The notes under the pieces are model-generated. The model searched no databases. It saw nothing but the letters and a program-made list of their open reading frames with translations, and had not been told where the DNA came from. Shown one piece after another: positions 10,488 to 20,462 of a stretch of DNA of 64,000 nucleotides. This stretch comes from Amblyomma americanum (Eukaryota > Arthropoda > Arachnida > Ixodida > Ixodidae), in contig NC_135502.1 of NCBI RefSeq assembly GCF_052857255.1, positions 187,485,806 through 187,549,805 on the forward strand, read 5' to 3'. Within the stretch, counting starts at the first letter, position 1; each line of letters begins with the position of its first letter. Position numbers and translations under genes: made by a program.

Positions 10488-13400
10488 ATGGCGTTGGTGC
10501 ACCTTCTCTCCCTGAATGTTCAGGGATTCAGGTCGCCGGACAAGCAGAGAGAGGTGATGCACTTCGCCCGAGCGCAGGGCGTCGACATCCTGTTTTTACA
10601 GGAAACCAACCTACGTTACTCACGCGAGGTCTCCGATTTTAAGTCCAGGTTTTGTGTTCATGCTTTCTTTTCGTTAACTACTTCTGTTTCGTGCGGTGTT
10701 GGTGTGGTTTTTGTTAACAGCTCTTTCCGCACTGGCGCGCACTGTATTTACGGCATTGATGGTCGCACACTTGCGGTGGATTTTTATTTGGGTAGCAGGC
10801 GTGTCAGGGCGGTTGTGGTCTATGCTCCAGCCCGCCGTTCTGATTCGTCTAGTTTCTTTAATTTGTTAGATTCCTTTTTGTTAGACAGTTATCCTTGCTT
10901 TCTAGTCGGCGATTTCAATTGTGTTCTAGATCCCGTTCGTGATGTTCGCGGTCCAGGCCAGGGGCGACCCTACGCCGGCGCACGGTCACTGCGGGATATT
11001 TGTATTCAATTTTCTTTGACCGACGCGTGGGTACAACTACATGGTGACAGTTTTGGTGCTACCTGGGAGAGGGGCAGGTCAGCTAGTCGTCTCGACAAAT
11101 TCCTGTTTCCTCGCGAGTTGGATTGTTGTTTGGTATCGTGTGACGTGCTCGCGTTTCCCCCGGGCACCCCACGTATTAGCGACCATCGACCTCTGTCAGC
11201 AGTACTGGACGTGGGCGGTAGTGCCCCCCGTGTCGACGCGTGGCGTATGGATCCATGTCTGCTGACAGATTGGTCGAGCGTGACCTCTATTGAACAGGCG
11301 TTGGGAGGCCCGGTTGGAGACACTGCAAGTGCCAACACCTGGGATGACCTCAAATCGGCATGGCGGGCGCTTTTGGTTAGCGAAGGGCGACAGCGCAGGA
11401 GGCGTATCTCGGACGAGATAAATACAACCCTAGCCCGTATTCGCATTGTGCAACGCGGCGCGCCGCTTACCTTTGCCATGCGCGATTACCTCGCCCTTTT
11501 AAAAGCACGCTACCACATGCTTCTACGCCAGTCCTCGCGAGCCGCATGTCAGGCACTAGTGCAGGGTAGACCTGTGTCTGATCCAACAGTGCTGCGGCAG
11601 GTGCGCACAGGTAGTCTTGACGAGACACGTCAGGTTCGCGTGGAGGAGGTCGTTTTGCCGGACGGTTCCAGGAGCAGCAGCGCTGCTGTCATCTCTGCCG
11701 TTTTTCAGCATCACTTCTCACAGCTGTTTGTTTCTGAGGCCGGACGGTGGGACGCCGCCTCCTTCACGGTCGCTTTAAGCAGTTTTCTCGGCCATCTGCC
11801 GCAGGTGCCGAGCGATGTCTGCACACAGCTCGGCGCTCCGGTGAGCTCAGAGGAACTCTTTGCCACAGTTAAAGGTATGAACGCCACCTCAGCTCCAGGC
11901 CCTGACGGCATTCCCATTAGCTTTTATGCGCGGTTTTACACCGTTCTGGAGAAACACCTTCTCCAGATGGTGAACGCCTTCGTCAGGGACGGCGAGAGGC
12001 CGGAGTCCTTCAGAGAGAGCCGTATTGTCCTCATCCTTAAGCCTGGCGGGAGCCCATCTGACCCGCAGGCGTGGCGCCCGATCACACTGCTTAATGCAGA
12101 TTACAAGATTGTGGCGTCACTGCTGGCTAAAAGGTTGAGCACGGTTTTAGCGGAGCTCATAAGCCCTGCACAGACATGCAGTGTGCCCGGACGATCGGTG
12201 TTCTCGTCTCTCGCACTAACGCGTGACTTGTTCACGTTCACCTCGAGAACGGGAATACCGGGTTGTTTCGTCTCACTTGATCAGGCTAAAGCCTTCGACC
12301 GAGTTGAGCACCGCTACCTTTTTGGAGTTCTCGGGGCTTTCGGCTTTCCGTCCGAGTTCGTGGCGCGGTTAACGCAGTTGTACTCTGGCCTCACAGCTCG
12401 GTTGTTTTTTAACGGTTCGTTGAGCGACCCCTTCAATATCGAGCGCGGCATACGACAGGGTTGTCCCATGTCGCCTTTGCTATTCGTGTTGTGTTTAGAC
12501 CCACTCCTGCGGCGCGTAACCGAGTGTCCATCGGTGCGCGGGTTCCCTTTGCCTGGCCAAGGTCAGGTGAAGGTGTCCGCGTACGCTGACGACGTGTCCC
12601 TGTTTTTGCGAGACGAGGACAGCTACGTAGCGTTCTTGCGGCTTTTTGCGTGTTACAGCGAGCTGTCCGGCGCCCTGCTTAACAGGGGCAAGAGCAAAGC
12701 TCTGCGCTTTGGCGCTTTTACATCAGACCTGCTGGGCGACGTTGAGTGGGTCTCGGCGGTTAAGGTCCTGGGCGTCGTGTTCCTCTCCTCAGGAGAGGTA
12801 GCTCGTGAGTCGTGGTCGCAGTTAAGAACGACCGCAGAGCGACGTCTCGCAGTGGCAGCGCGTTTTCGCTTGTCACTATCTGAGCGCGCTTTTGTAATCA
12901 GATCATCTGTGTGCGCACCACACCTCTACGTAGCTCGCGTCGCCTGTCCGCCGCGCACATTCTTGCGTCGTTTGGCCACACTTTGTGGCGCCTTTTTCTG
13001 GGCGGGAAAGACTGAGACCGTCGCCCGCGCGCTCCTCCGCCTTCCCACGCGCATGGGCGGGTTCAGCCTGCCCGATTTACGCACCATGTGCAGTGTTCTA
13101 GCCGTCCGAGGCGTCCGCGACCTGGCCAGCGTCACCGACTACCCGGGGAGGGGACTTCTCGCCTACCTTCTTGGGACGTCGCGGCGCCTCTTTTTTGGTC
13201 CGGTAACAGGTCCTTCAGCCGAACAGCCGCCGAGGTTTTTTAAGTATGTCTGTCGGGCGGCCGGGTCTCTCACAGCCGCTCTGCCCGAGGTCGACGTCAC
13301 TGAGACACAGGCCTCCCGTGTTTGCGAGCTCCTTGCCATCCAGGACGCTACTCCAGAACAGCTCGCACGGAGCAGGCAGGTGCGGTGGCGAGATCTGACG

Positions 13401-13883
13401 TCTGGCACCCTTCCACCAGACGTTCGTGACTTCGGCTGGCTGCGAGGCTGGAGGGTCTTGCCCACGGGAGTCCGTGTTGCAGCGTGGGGCATCGCCCCTT
13501 CTTCGCGGTGTCCTCAGTGTGGCGACACCGAAACCCTGCAGCATGCCATGTATGACTGCGTGGTGGCTAGAACGTTTTGGCGACTCATGTCGCGTATGTT
13601 TTTTGTTTCCCTGAACTCCCGCACCCGGCCACGTGAGTCATTTGTGCGGCTTCTGCTCTGTGTGGGTGCATTTGTTTTGTGGCGGCAGAGAGGCGTGGCC
13701 TCCTTGCAGGGTCGACCTCAGCGGGCCATGTTCCCATTGTTGATGAGAGTGAGAACGCGCCTCTTCGAACAGGCGTGCTTGGACCGGGTCACCCTCGACG
13801 AGGAAGAATTCCTGCGCCGGTGGAGCACCCGGTTCATCCACGCAAGCAGGGGCCGCGTCACCGTGCAGCTCCTGCCATACTGA
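10488..13883 (+). CDS. LINE ORF2: endonuclease and reverse transcriptase
   Basis: 1131 residues from ATG 10488. The same frame is open from about 10374, overlapping ORF1. Endonuclease (about 1-245): LSLNVQGF, the catalytic glutamate in LFLQETN, LVGDFN and the terminal SDH of ISDHRPL. RT (about 440-760): SAPGPDG near residue 468, FVSLDQAKAFDRV with its aspartate, RQGCPMSPLLF and AYADD (YADD at nt 12582-12593). C-terminal CCHC: CPQCGDTETLQHAMYDC near residue 1008. All catalytic residues expected for target-primed reverse transcription are present and the frame is uninterrupted. Translation probably depends on reinitiation after ORF1 (inference from the 37-nt gap). Confidence 0.93.
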   Translation: MALVHLLSLNVQGFRSPDKQREVMHFARAQGVDILFLQETNLRYSREVSDFKSRFCVHAFFSLTTSVSCGVGVVFVNSSFRTGAHCIYGIDGRTLAVDFYLGSRRVRAVVVYAPARRSDSSSFFNLLDSFLLDSYPCFLVGDFNCVLDPVRDVRGPGQGRPYAGARSLRDICIQFSLTDAWVQLHGDSFGATWERGRSASRLDKFLFPRELDCCLVSCDVLAFPPGTPRISDHRPLSAVLDVGGSAPRVDAWRMDPCLLTDWSSVTSIEQALGGPVGDTASANTWDDLKSAWRALLVSEGRQRRRRISDEINTTLARIRIVQRGAPLTFAMRDYLALLKARYHMLLRQSSRAACQALVQGRPVSDPTVLRQVRTGSLDETRQVRVEEVVLPDGSRSSSAAVISAVFQHHFSQLFVSEAGRWDAASFTVALSSFLGHLPQVPSDVCTQLGAPVSSEELFATVKGMNATSAPGPDGIPISFYARFYTVLEKHLLQMVNAFVRDGERPESFRESRIVLILKPGGSPSDPQAWRPITLLNADYKIVASLLAKRLSTVLAELISPAQTCSVPGRSVFSSLALTRDLFTFTSRTGIPGCFVSLDQAKAFDRVEHRYLFGVLGAFGFPSEFVARLTQLYSGLTARLFFNGSLSDPFNIERGIRQGCPMSPLLFVLCLDPLLRRVTECPSVRGFPLPGQGQVKVSAYADDVSLFLRDEDSYVAFLRLFACYSELSGALLNRGKSKALRFGAFTSDLLGDVEWVSAVKVLGVVFLSSGEVARESWSQLRTTAERRLAVAARFRLSLSERAFVIRSSVCAPHLYVARVACPPRTFLRRLATLCGAFFWAGKTETVARALLRLPTRMGGFSLPDLRTMCSVLAVRGVRDLASVTDYPGRGLLAYLLGTSRRLFFGPVTGPSAEQPPRFFKYVCRAAGSLTAALPEVDVTETQASRVCELLAIQDATPEQLARSRQVRWRDLTSGTLPPDVRDFGWLRGWRVLPTGVRVAAWGIAPSSRCPQCGDTETLQHAMYDCVVARTFWRLMSRMFFVSLNSRTRPRESFVRLLLCVGAFVLWRQRGVASLQGRPQRAMFPLLMRVRTRLFEQACLDRVTLDEEEFLRRWSTRFIHASRGRVTVQLLPY

Positions 13884-13900
13884 GTGTGCTGTGCGCTCCT

Positions 13901-14182
13901 TGTGTGCGGCGATTGTGTGCGGTGTGTTGTGCGTGCATGCCCCCGCGTGCTTCCCCCACCCCGCACGTATGGACCCTCTTTCGAACTCTTTTGGACTTTT
14001 ATGCGTTTTGTATTTGTGCATTTCATGCCAACGTACATGCGTGTGTGCGGCGATTGTGTGCGGTGTGTTGTGCGTGCATGCCCCCGCGTGCTTCTCCCAC
14101 CCCGCACGTATGGACCCTCTCTTGAACTCTTTTGGACTTTTATGCATTTTGTGTTTGTGCATTTCATGCCAACGTGCAATTT
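13901..14182 (+). repeat. Two-copy 141-bp tandem repeat in the LINE 3' UTR
   Basis: The block beginning TGTGTGCGGCGATTGTGTGC at 13901 recurs at 14042, period 141, with about 95% identity by eye. It begins 17 nt after the ORF2 stop. Tandem 3' UTR repeats are common in LINEs and may mark the region recognised by the RT. Confidence 0.93.
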
Positions 14183-14315
14183 TGCATAAATAGATTGCCG
14201 CTAAACCATGTCATTTGTTTATGTTGGGCGACATTTCTCGCCGTTCTGTGCCTATGTTTTTGCGAGGGATACCAGTCCCTTCCAGGCCCGTGGTCAATAA
14301 ACTTCTCTTCAATCT

Positions 14316-15099
14316 TCACCGGCCTTCCATTTCGCGTTTCCTTTTCTTTTTGATCTCACGTTCACCCGGCGAAATTTATTTACAAGTATACGCTTCTCAT
14401 GCAGGGTCTGAGATTCGGGGGCCTCGTTGCTGCTAGCGTTGGGACTCTTGTCTCCGTGTTGCCGGCCTGCTGGCAGTGATTCTGCAACGTCCCGGCCGCC
14501 GCCTTTTTCTTTTTCAACTCACCTTCGAAAGTGTGAGGAGTCAACCAACGCGTGGAGTGCCTTTCAGTCGGTCGCGTGGCGGGTCTACATCGGCGCAGTG
14601 GTACGCAAAGCAGAGAGTTCACGCGTATTTCTATTTCTGTGAGTCTAATTTTCGGCTATCTTGTCTGCGACTGAAACTATTTTTTCACGGAAACCTAAAA
14701 CAAAATAAAAGCGAACGCGACTCCTGAACGGCACTCCATGCGTTGGTTAACTCCTCGATTACTTTCGGAGGTCCATTCAAACGAAATGGCGGTGCCGGGA
14801 TGTTTAATCTTATTTCATAGGAAAATCGGCAGCACAGGGCAATAATTACAAGCTTATAATGCCCAGAGCCTGCAGATCAAGTTTCCGTGGTAAAATCGAC
14901 GACCTCTGAATACTCCTTAGTGCACCTTTACGAAATTCCGTGTAGTTGCCCGCGTAGCTATTTTTCCCCGAATGCAAAACTGCGCTACGCCGGGCTCAAT
15001 GCCGCTGAACGATCGCTTTTTTTTTTCCGCACGCGTCGTTGCGACATTGAGCAAGGGCCGAACAATGGGGCGCATCCGCCTGTACGCACGAAGTTGGTT
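14316..15099. other. Unassigned
   Basis: Downstream of the LINE. Contains low-complexity T-rich runs and short ORFs only. I saw no continuation of U2 snRNA here. Confidence 0.4.
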
Positions 15100-15420
15100 G
15101 AACTTCTACTTTTTGCCGCACGAGCGGATGGTCGCGTCACGCTATTGGCTGCTGTCCCGTGACGTAGCAGCGCAGCGGTGCCAGGCCGCGCCCCCTCAGC
15201 AAAATGGCCGCCCGCGAAGCGGAGTGAGAAACCGGGCCAAGTTGTTTTGTCGCCGTCTACACCGAGTTAACCGAGCGGCCTCAAGACGTAACAGTGTCGG
15301 TGTCGCTAAGTGCTTATTTGGAACCGTTTGTGATAGTTACAAGTGTTCTTTATTAGCGCCAGGATCTTCACGAACAGCAGCCAGAACCAGCTCCCCAGGG
15401 TGAATTTCCTTTGCATACAG
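15100..15420 (+). promoter_or_regulatory. GC/CpG-rich promoter-like segment
   Basis: A CpG-rich island in AT-rich surroundings with an inverted CCAAT box (GCTATTGGCTGC near 15140), a CRE-like GTGACGTAG (15158-15166), a GC-box-like CGCGCCCCCTC (about 15186) and AAAATGGCCGCC, which resembles a YY1 or Kozak site (about 15200). No downstream ORF with a domain was found. It could be the first non-coding exon of a host gene lying beyond recognition, or an element promoter. Confidence 0.35.
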
Positions 15421-18400
15421 CAAGCTTCACAGCGCAGTGACAAGTATCAGCTGTGTAGTGAAAGTGATTGCAGTCGGAACGAGCGCTTTTGCGTCAGTCA
15501 GTGATATCACCTGCAAGTATAATTCCGTTTGAAAGGCTTACTACGCACGCCTTGTTTTCCGAATGCTGAAATGAACTTAGAGCGGTGCAGCAGATCCTGG
15601 GTGCACGCCTGTGTACTGAGTTTGATAACTGCCGTGAGTGCGACGTGACGAAATGAACTTCGAGCTCTGCAGTGAGTCGCTTTCGTTGCAGCAGTTGCAG
15701 TGATCACGAGCACAAGTCGTTGTGCTGCGGGGTAGCCATCACCGATATCGATCGTAGTTCGTGTGTACTGTGTTAGACAACCGACGTGAGTGCGACGAGA
15801 CCATTCTGAAACTAGTGCTTTGCGTATGCGAAACGACCTCGGCTGCACGGCCATTGAGTAGTTCTCTGCCGGGACTACTGAAGCATCGGCAACATTCTGC
15901 GGCATTGTGCTCCATAAAGTGCAATTTGCGACTATCAGTGGGCGGATTATGATGGTGTGCCGGTGGCACTGTGAAATCTGTGTGAAAACATCGGTGTGCA
16001 TGGCAGCTCTCACAACTGGAGCGTCATTTTTTATTTCCTGCCGGGCTATGGGGGCCTATATTTGCAATAAAATTTGCACGACAAATTGATTGAATCCAAA
16101 TTCCCCAGCAAGTGATCATGGTCTGAGCCAAAGCACTAGTGTTTGGTCCGACGTTATGACCACGTTGTGGCCAGATCACGAAGACTTATCTACGAACAAA
16201 AACCATTGTCGCAACTCATTCACCGATGTTCCACAATGAACAAGTCTGTAATATGTGCCGATTAGTGCAGCTCTTTTTCATGAGCATTCCATTTTATCTG
16301 ATGCCAAAAAAAGACCACAGCAAATGCCTACGCTTCTCAAAGCAATCAACCCTTATACAATTGTGCCTTATTAATATGAACACTTTGGTTCTGGATCAGA
16401 ACTGTACATAATAGCGAATCGTGATTAAATATGAACAGCATTTCCAGTAAACTGCTGTGATTACAATTTATTTTTTGCTTAGCAGCGTGGAGTGAAGTTG
16501 GATTTTAGATAAATGCTTGCAATAATAAGTGCATTATAGTAGTTGCCATGGCTATTGGTAAAATGCAGCTATCTCGAAGTGCTCCGTGAGCCATGGCAAT
16601 CGGGACAGAAACTGTACTCTTCGAATCAGCACCTGATCCCATATTTATTGTTGCTTTCACTACACTGCCGTCACCGAGGTGCTCAACCACTTGGCTTTAT
16701 TGGTGTCGAACATATTTTAACTAGCGCTTCCTAAGTAAGCTGTACCAGCTTGTGTAAGACATTCTTGAAGCCTTTAGAAGCATGCGCCATCAATGCACAT
16801 GCACACATAGATATGCAGCGTTCATTTATCTGGGACTGCCTGCAATGAACTTTATTTGCCTGCTGGATGAAGGCGGTGGTGGGCCTAGGAGAATGTATTT
16901 GTCAGAAATGTAGAATACTTCCCAGATTTTCTTTGCCTTTTTTGCATTCGCTGCATTTCTAAATTTGTTTGCTTGAATGTACATGCTTGTTTGCATCTTC
17001 CACAATGCTCAGCTATAAACCACCTGCATGTTTGCAAACAAGCGAGGTGGCGCTGCAGTCGCTAATCGGCTCGCGGTAGGCAAAAGTCCAGGGAGTTCCG
17101 TAGCAGAGAGGTACTGAGCGCGGGTTTTCAAAGCTTGTAGGCGCGTTTTCAGTTTCTGCGAATCACAGCAATGGTTGATGCTTTCAACTTGGCAATTTCT
17201 CCAAGAACACGAGCTCGCGTTGGCCGCGTGCGGCGTATTCAGAGAAATAGTTCGCCACTGTCTATTGTATGTATGGTTAGTAGTAAACAGACAGCGTTTC
17301 CTCAGTTGATTTCTACGCTAGGCATTGAATAAAATAGGAAGTTTTTGACACTCTGCACTTGTCGGAGGGATTTTACTTCGGGACAGCAGTGAGAGGAAGT
17401 GCTGGCGTTGTTTTGGCGGAGCAGATCAACGTGCGCTCACCGTCTGCTGACGTACGTACATGTCGCACTGTGCGAAAAGTGGGGACAGCGTCGTGTCCCC
17501 GATCTCCTTTGTCTCGCTTAAGCGCTGTTTTTAGTCCCAGGATCACGCACCAGCCGTGCCGACTCCTCCCCTTGTTAAACTGGTCGATTTGGTGATAATT
17601 TTTCATTTCATGAATTATTTTCTTTCTTAGCCCTGCCATCTTCTCTTTCGTGACGAAAAATTATAGCAAAATATTCAGTAGAAATTTAAAAATTACTTTT
17701 AGATGTGTAGTCGTCGAAAATTATGAGGTATATTTATTTCTTTGAGTTTTTCTTTGATTTGAGTGCCGTTTATCTGAGACCAAAGCGAAAGCGAATAGGC
17801 GCCATAAACGAGAGAATAAATTTTAACGTTCGTTTTCTGATCTTTATTTTCTGCGATTGGCATCACTCACACCTTCGTAATTTCGTAACGCATTTAAATA
17901 GAATGATTCTATTTATCGCAAACGATTCCTGAGATGTTGAGGAGTGTAATAACTCTTGATTTTTTTCCTACACATGCAGTGCTATGTTAGTTTTTTAAGA
18001 AATGTTTTCATGTAACTATGCATGCATAAGTACTGATCGTCTAAAAAAAGTACTAATAGCATCATCATAGAGAACAGGGCTTTGTGAACAAGCTGACGTA
18101 AAAAAAATTTGCGCACTTTCTACTCAACCATTTAAGACCTTGGGGCGACTTGACGAGGGTGTTAATATTAATTACCCAAGAACTGAGCCAGCGAGGTATA
18201 GCTAAAAATAAAACTCATTGCTGAAACTAGCGTAGCAATTTCATATTTGCACCAAATTTAGTTAGATATCGCATGCATATAACGAAAACACTTTTTATTG
18301 CTGCGTCCGCTCTCAACCTCGCCACGTGACTGTTAGTAGCACGCCTGCGGCTGCTTCTTTCCAAACAAAGTTCGCGATCATGTATTTCCTCATGAAACAT

Positions 18401-19019
18401 GACACATGCATGATGCAACGAAAAAGCATCCGGCTTTTAGCACGCTTAAGGCACGTATACGGTACGCACGCCAACGTGACTGCGCAAGATTGACACAACT
18501 TACCATACTTTTTTCTACTCGAATCAAATAATTACGTCGGTCATATTGCCGCGAATATTTGCAGTGTTTGTTCCTTCTTCAAATCTGCCGCCACGCCACT
18601 TTATCGCTTTGTTTGCGACGCAAGACGCGACTAGATTTATCTCGACTGATCGCCGCCAGGAAGAGCTGATTCTACGTTGTTCCGGAATGTTCCAGTAAAT
18701 CTGCACGCGTTATCTCGAACGTTCGCTATCAGCTTTAAATTGAGCGCGATCGACAGCGGCGGGCATTCTGTTCGACGACCGCCGAGCACGCTTGTCGCTT
18801 CGCCGCTGCCGAGTGATTGTTGTGGCCCATTAGATTGTTCCTTCCAAATCGGTACGTTTTTTGAAAAGCATTCCTGTGATAGCCAACTTTTCGTTCTTCG
18901 TGACATACACTTGGACCTCAGTCTCTTTGAGAAAGCATGCGATGAAATCCTTTATAGCTTTATACTGCTCCTATCCAGCTAACAGGAGTTGGCGCTTGCT
19001 AACTCTTGCTCATCCTGCC
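15421..19019. other. Unassigned intergenic sequence
   Basis: About 3.6 kb without a supported gene. 15570-15800 holds a degenerate duplication (TGTGTACTG...GTGAGTGCGACG occurs twice). A heat-shock-element-like TTCCGGAATGTTC is at 18680-18692. Everything else is short chance ORFs. Confidence 0.4.
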
Positions 19020-19170
19020 TGTCTTCTTTTGGAATCTCGGGCGGCCCCAAAGGTGTCGTACTTGGCCCTTCCCTTTTTCTTACATTCATTAATGACCTTG
19101 CTTTCACTGTACTAGCAGCATTCCCTGATTGTTATATGGTCTGCCATCCTACTATCAATATCAACATTCC
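19020..19170 (+). pseudogene. Short reverse-transcriptase fragment of a LINE
   Basis: Reads GISGGPKGVVLGPSLFLTFINDL, a decayed version of the CR1/jockey block [21 protein letters not shown]. The F/YADD box that should follow is not intact. Only this small block is recognisable. Confidence 0.65.
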
Positions 19171-20462
19171 TACTCTAGAGAACAACCGTCTGCGTGCTTG
19201 ACAATGACCTATTTGTCAGCCATACCAGTCTCTATTACGAGCTGATATGTGTCAGTATTTCCTTCGTGCTTGTATCCTACCATGTTTCAAGCGAAGCAAC
19301 ACAGAGACTTCCATTATGTGACGTGGTTAGTTTACGCAGGTGACTTTTAAGTGTGTGTGTCATTTGATCCTCATCTGAAATGGCCAGCCAGGTATATCAT
19401 GGGGCCAGCATCTACAGTATTTATAAAAGGGTGCCTCCTTCTCTTCTATAATAAAGCTACATTTCACATGCAGTTCTGTCGTCATCAATGGAGTCAGATT
19501 ACGTCTGCTGTCAATTTTGTGTGTGAATGTGATCTTCTTACATTGACGGCAGTGAAAGTCAAGGAAAGGCAAAAACCTGTACTAAATATTAATTTATTCA
19601 TAGAGTTGCTGTTTTCCTTGCATTATTTACACGAGTTTTCATATAAGGCCCTGCAGAGGATTATCATATTGCTGCATTATATTGAAAAACGAGGCCACAA
19701 AACAAGACATTTGTTTGCCTAATACACGCAGCCCTTCAAGGACTGTTTAAATTCACATACACTCCCTGTATGAAGCCGAGAAGTAGGCATAGCCTAGGCA
19801 AAGATATTGAAGTACTCAGGTTAACAACTACGTCTTTTTAAAATAAGGTATGCATAAAGGGAACTTTGGTAGTTTGAAAACATAACTGGCAATGAAATAA
19901 GCTTTATTTTGCAGAAGATGTTGCTAACAGCAACAGCTAGCACGTTCCAAAATTTTATACATGGCAAGTGGTGCAGACAATGCTAACTTTTATTTACTGT
20001 TTTGGGAACCAGAATCACTCTTACTATCCGTCATTTTTTTCAGCTCAGTAAAGAGTCTTAAACATTACTGTAAAGCTACATGAGAGGATATACGCATGTA
20101 TGCACTGCACACACTTATATACTTCTTTTTTATTTCACTGAAATTTGCATCAACCTAACTTTCACCTTTTAAATATATATCTACAAATTATGCTTGAGAT
20201 AACCACTATGCATGGTCAGTGCATCCTGTTTTCCTCAATATATGAAGTATTCTTTTCGAACCTCAGCCAGGAGCTGTCCACATGTAAGCCAGTTTACCAA
20301 CTCCCCCATCATGTTATGTTTACACTGAAGGTAAAAGGCATGTATGGCCTTTTACTGACTACTAAGCAACCACTTCGTTTTCGTTGACATGGGCACTTTC
20401 AGAATTTTTTGGAGTTGCACAGACAACATGCGAGCTTGTTTCTGCAAGTGTCACCGTTGACT
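19171..20462. other. Unassigned, left flank of the palindrome
   Basis: AT-rich, no domain-bearing ORF, no terminal repeat recognised. The sequence outside about 20463 has no convincing inverted partner beyond 32655. Confidence 0.4.

Larger units (their letters stand above)
8656..14315 (+). mobile_element. Full-length Tx1/L1-like non-LTR retrotransposon with U2 snRNA head
   Basis: A two-ORF LINE, about 5.7 kb, both ORFs open. ORF1 has zinc knuckles; ORF2 has an apurinic-type endonuclease, RT and a C-terminal CCHC motif. The RT block RPITLLNADYKI and the endonuclease end ISDHRPLSAV point to the Tx1/L1 group (inference from motif resemblance). The element is immediately preceded by the 5' end of U2 snRNA. 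It ends after an AATAAA at 14296-14301; the exact 3' boundary is not visible and no target duplication was found. Confidence 0.85.

Noticed and set aside
13638..14179. Repeated ORFs over the LINE 3' UTR
   Set aside because: They only reflect the 141-bp DNA duplication being open in several frames.
18680..18692. Heat-shock-element-like TTCCGGAATGTTC
   Set aside because: A 13-nt match occurs often by chance and no gene lies nearby.
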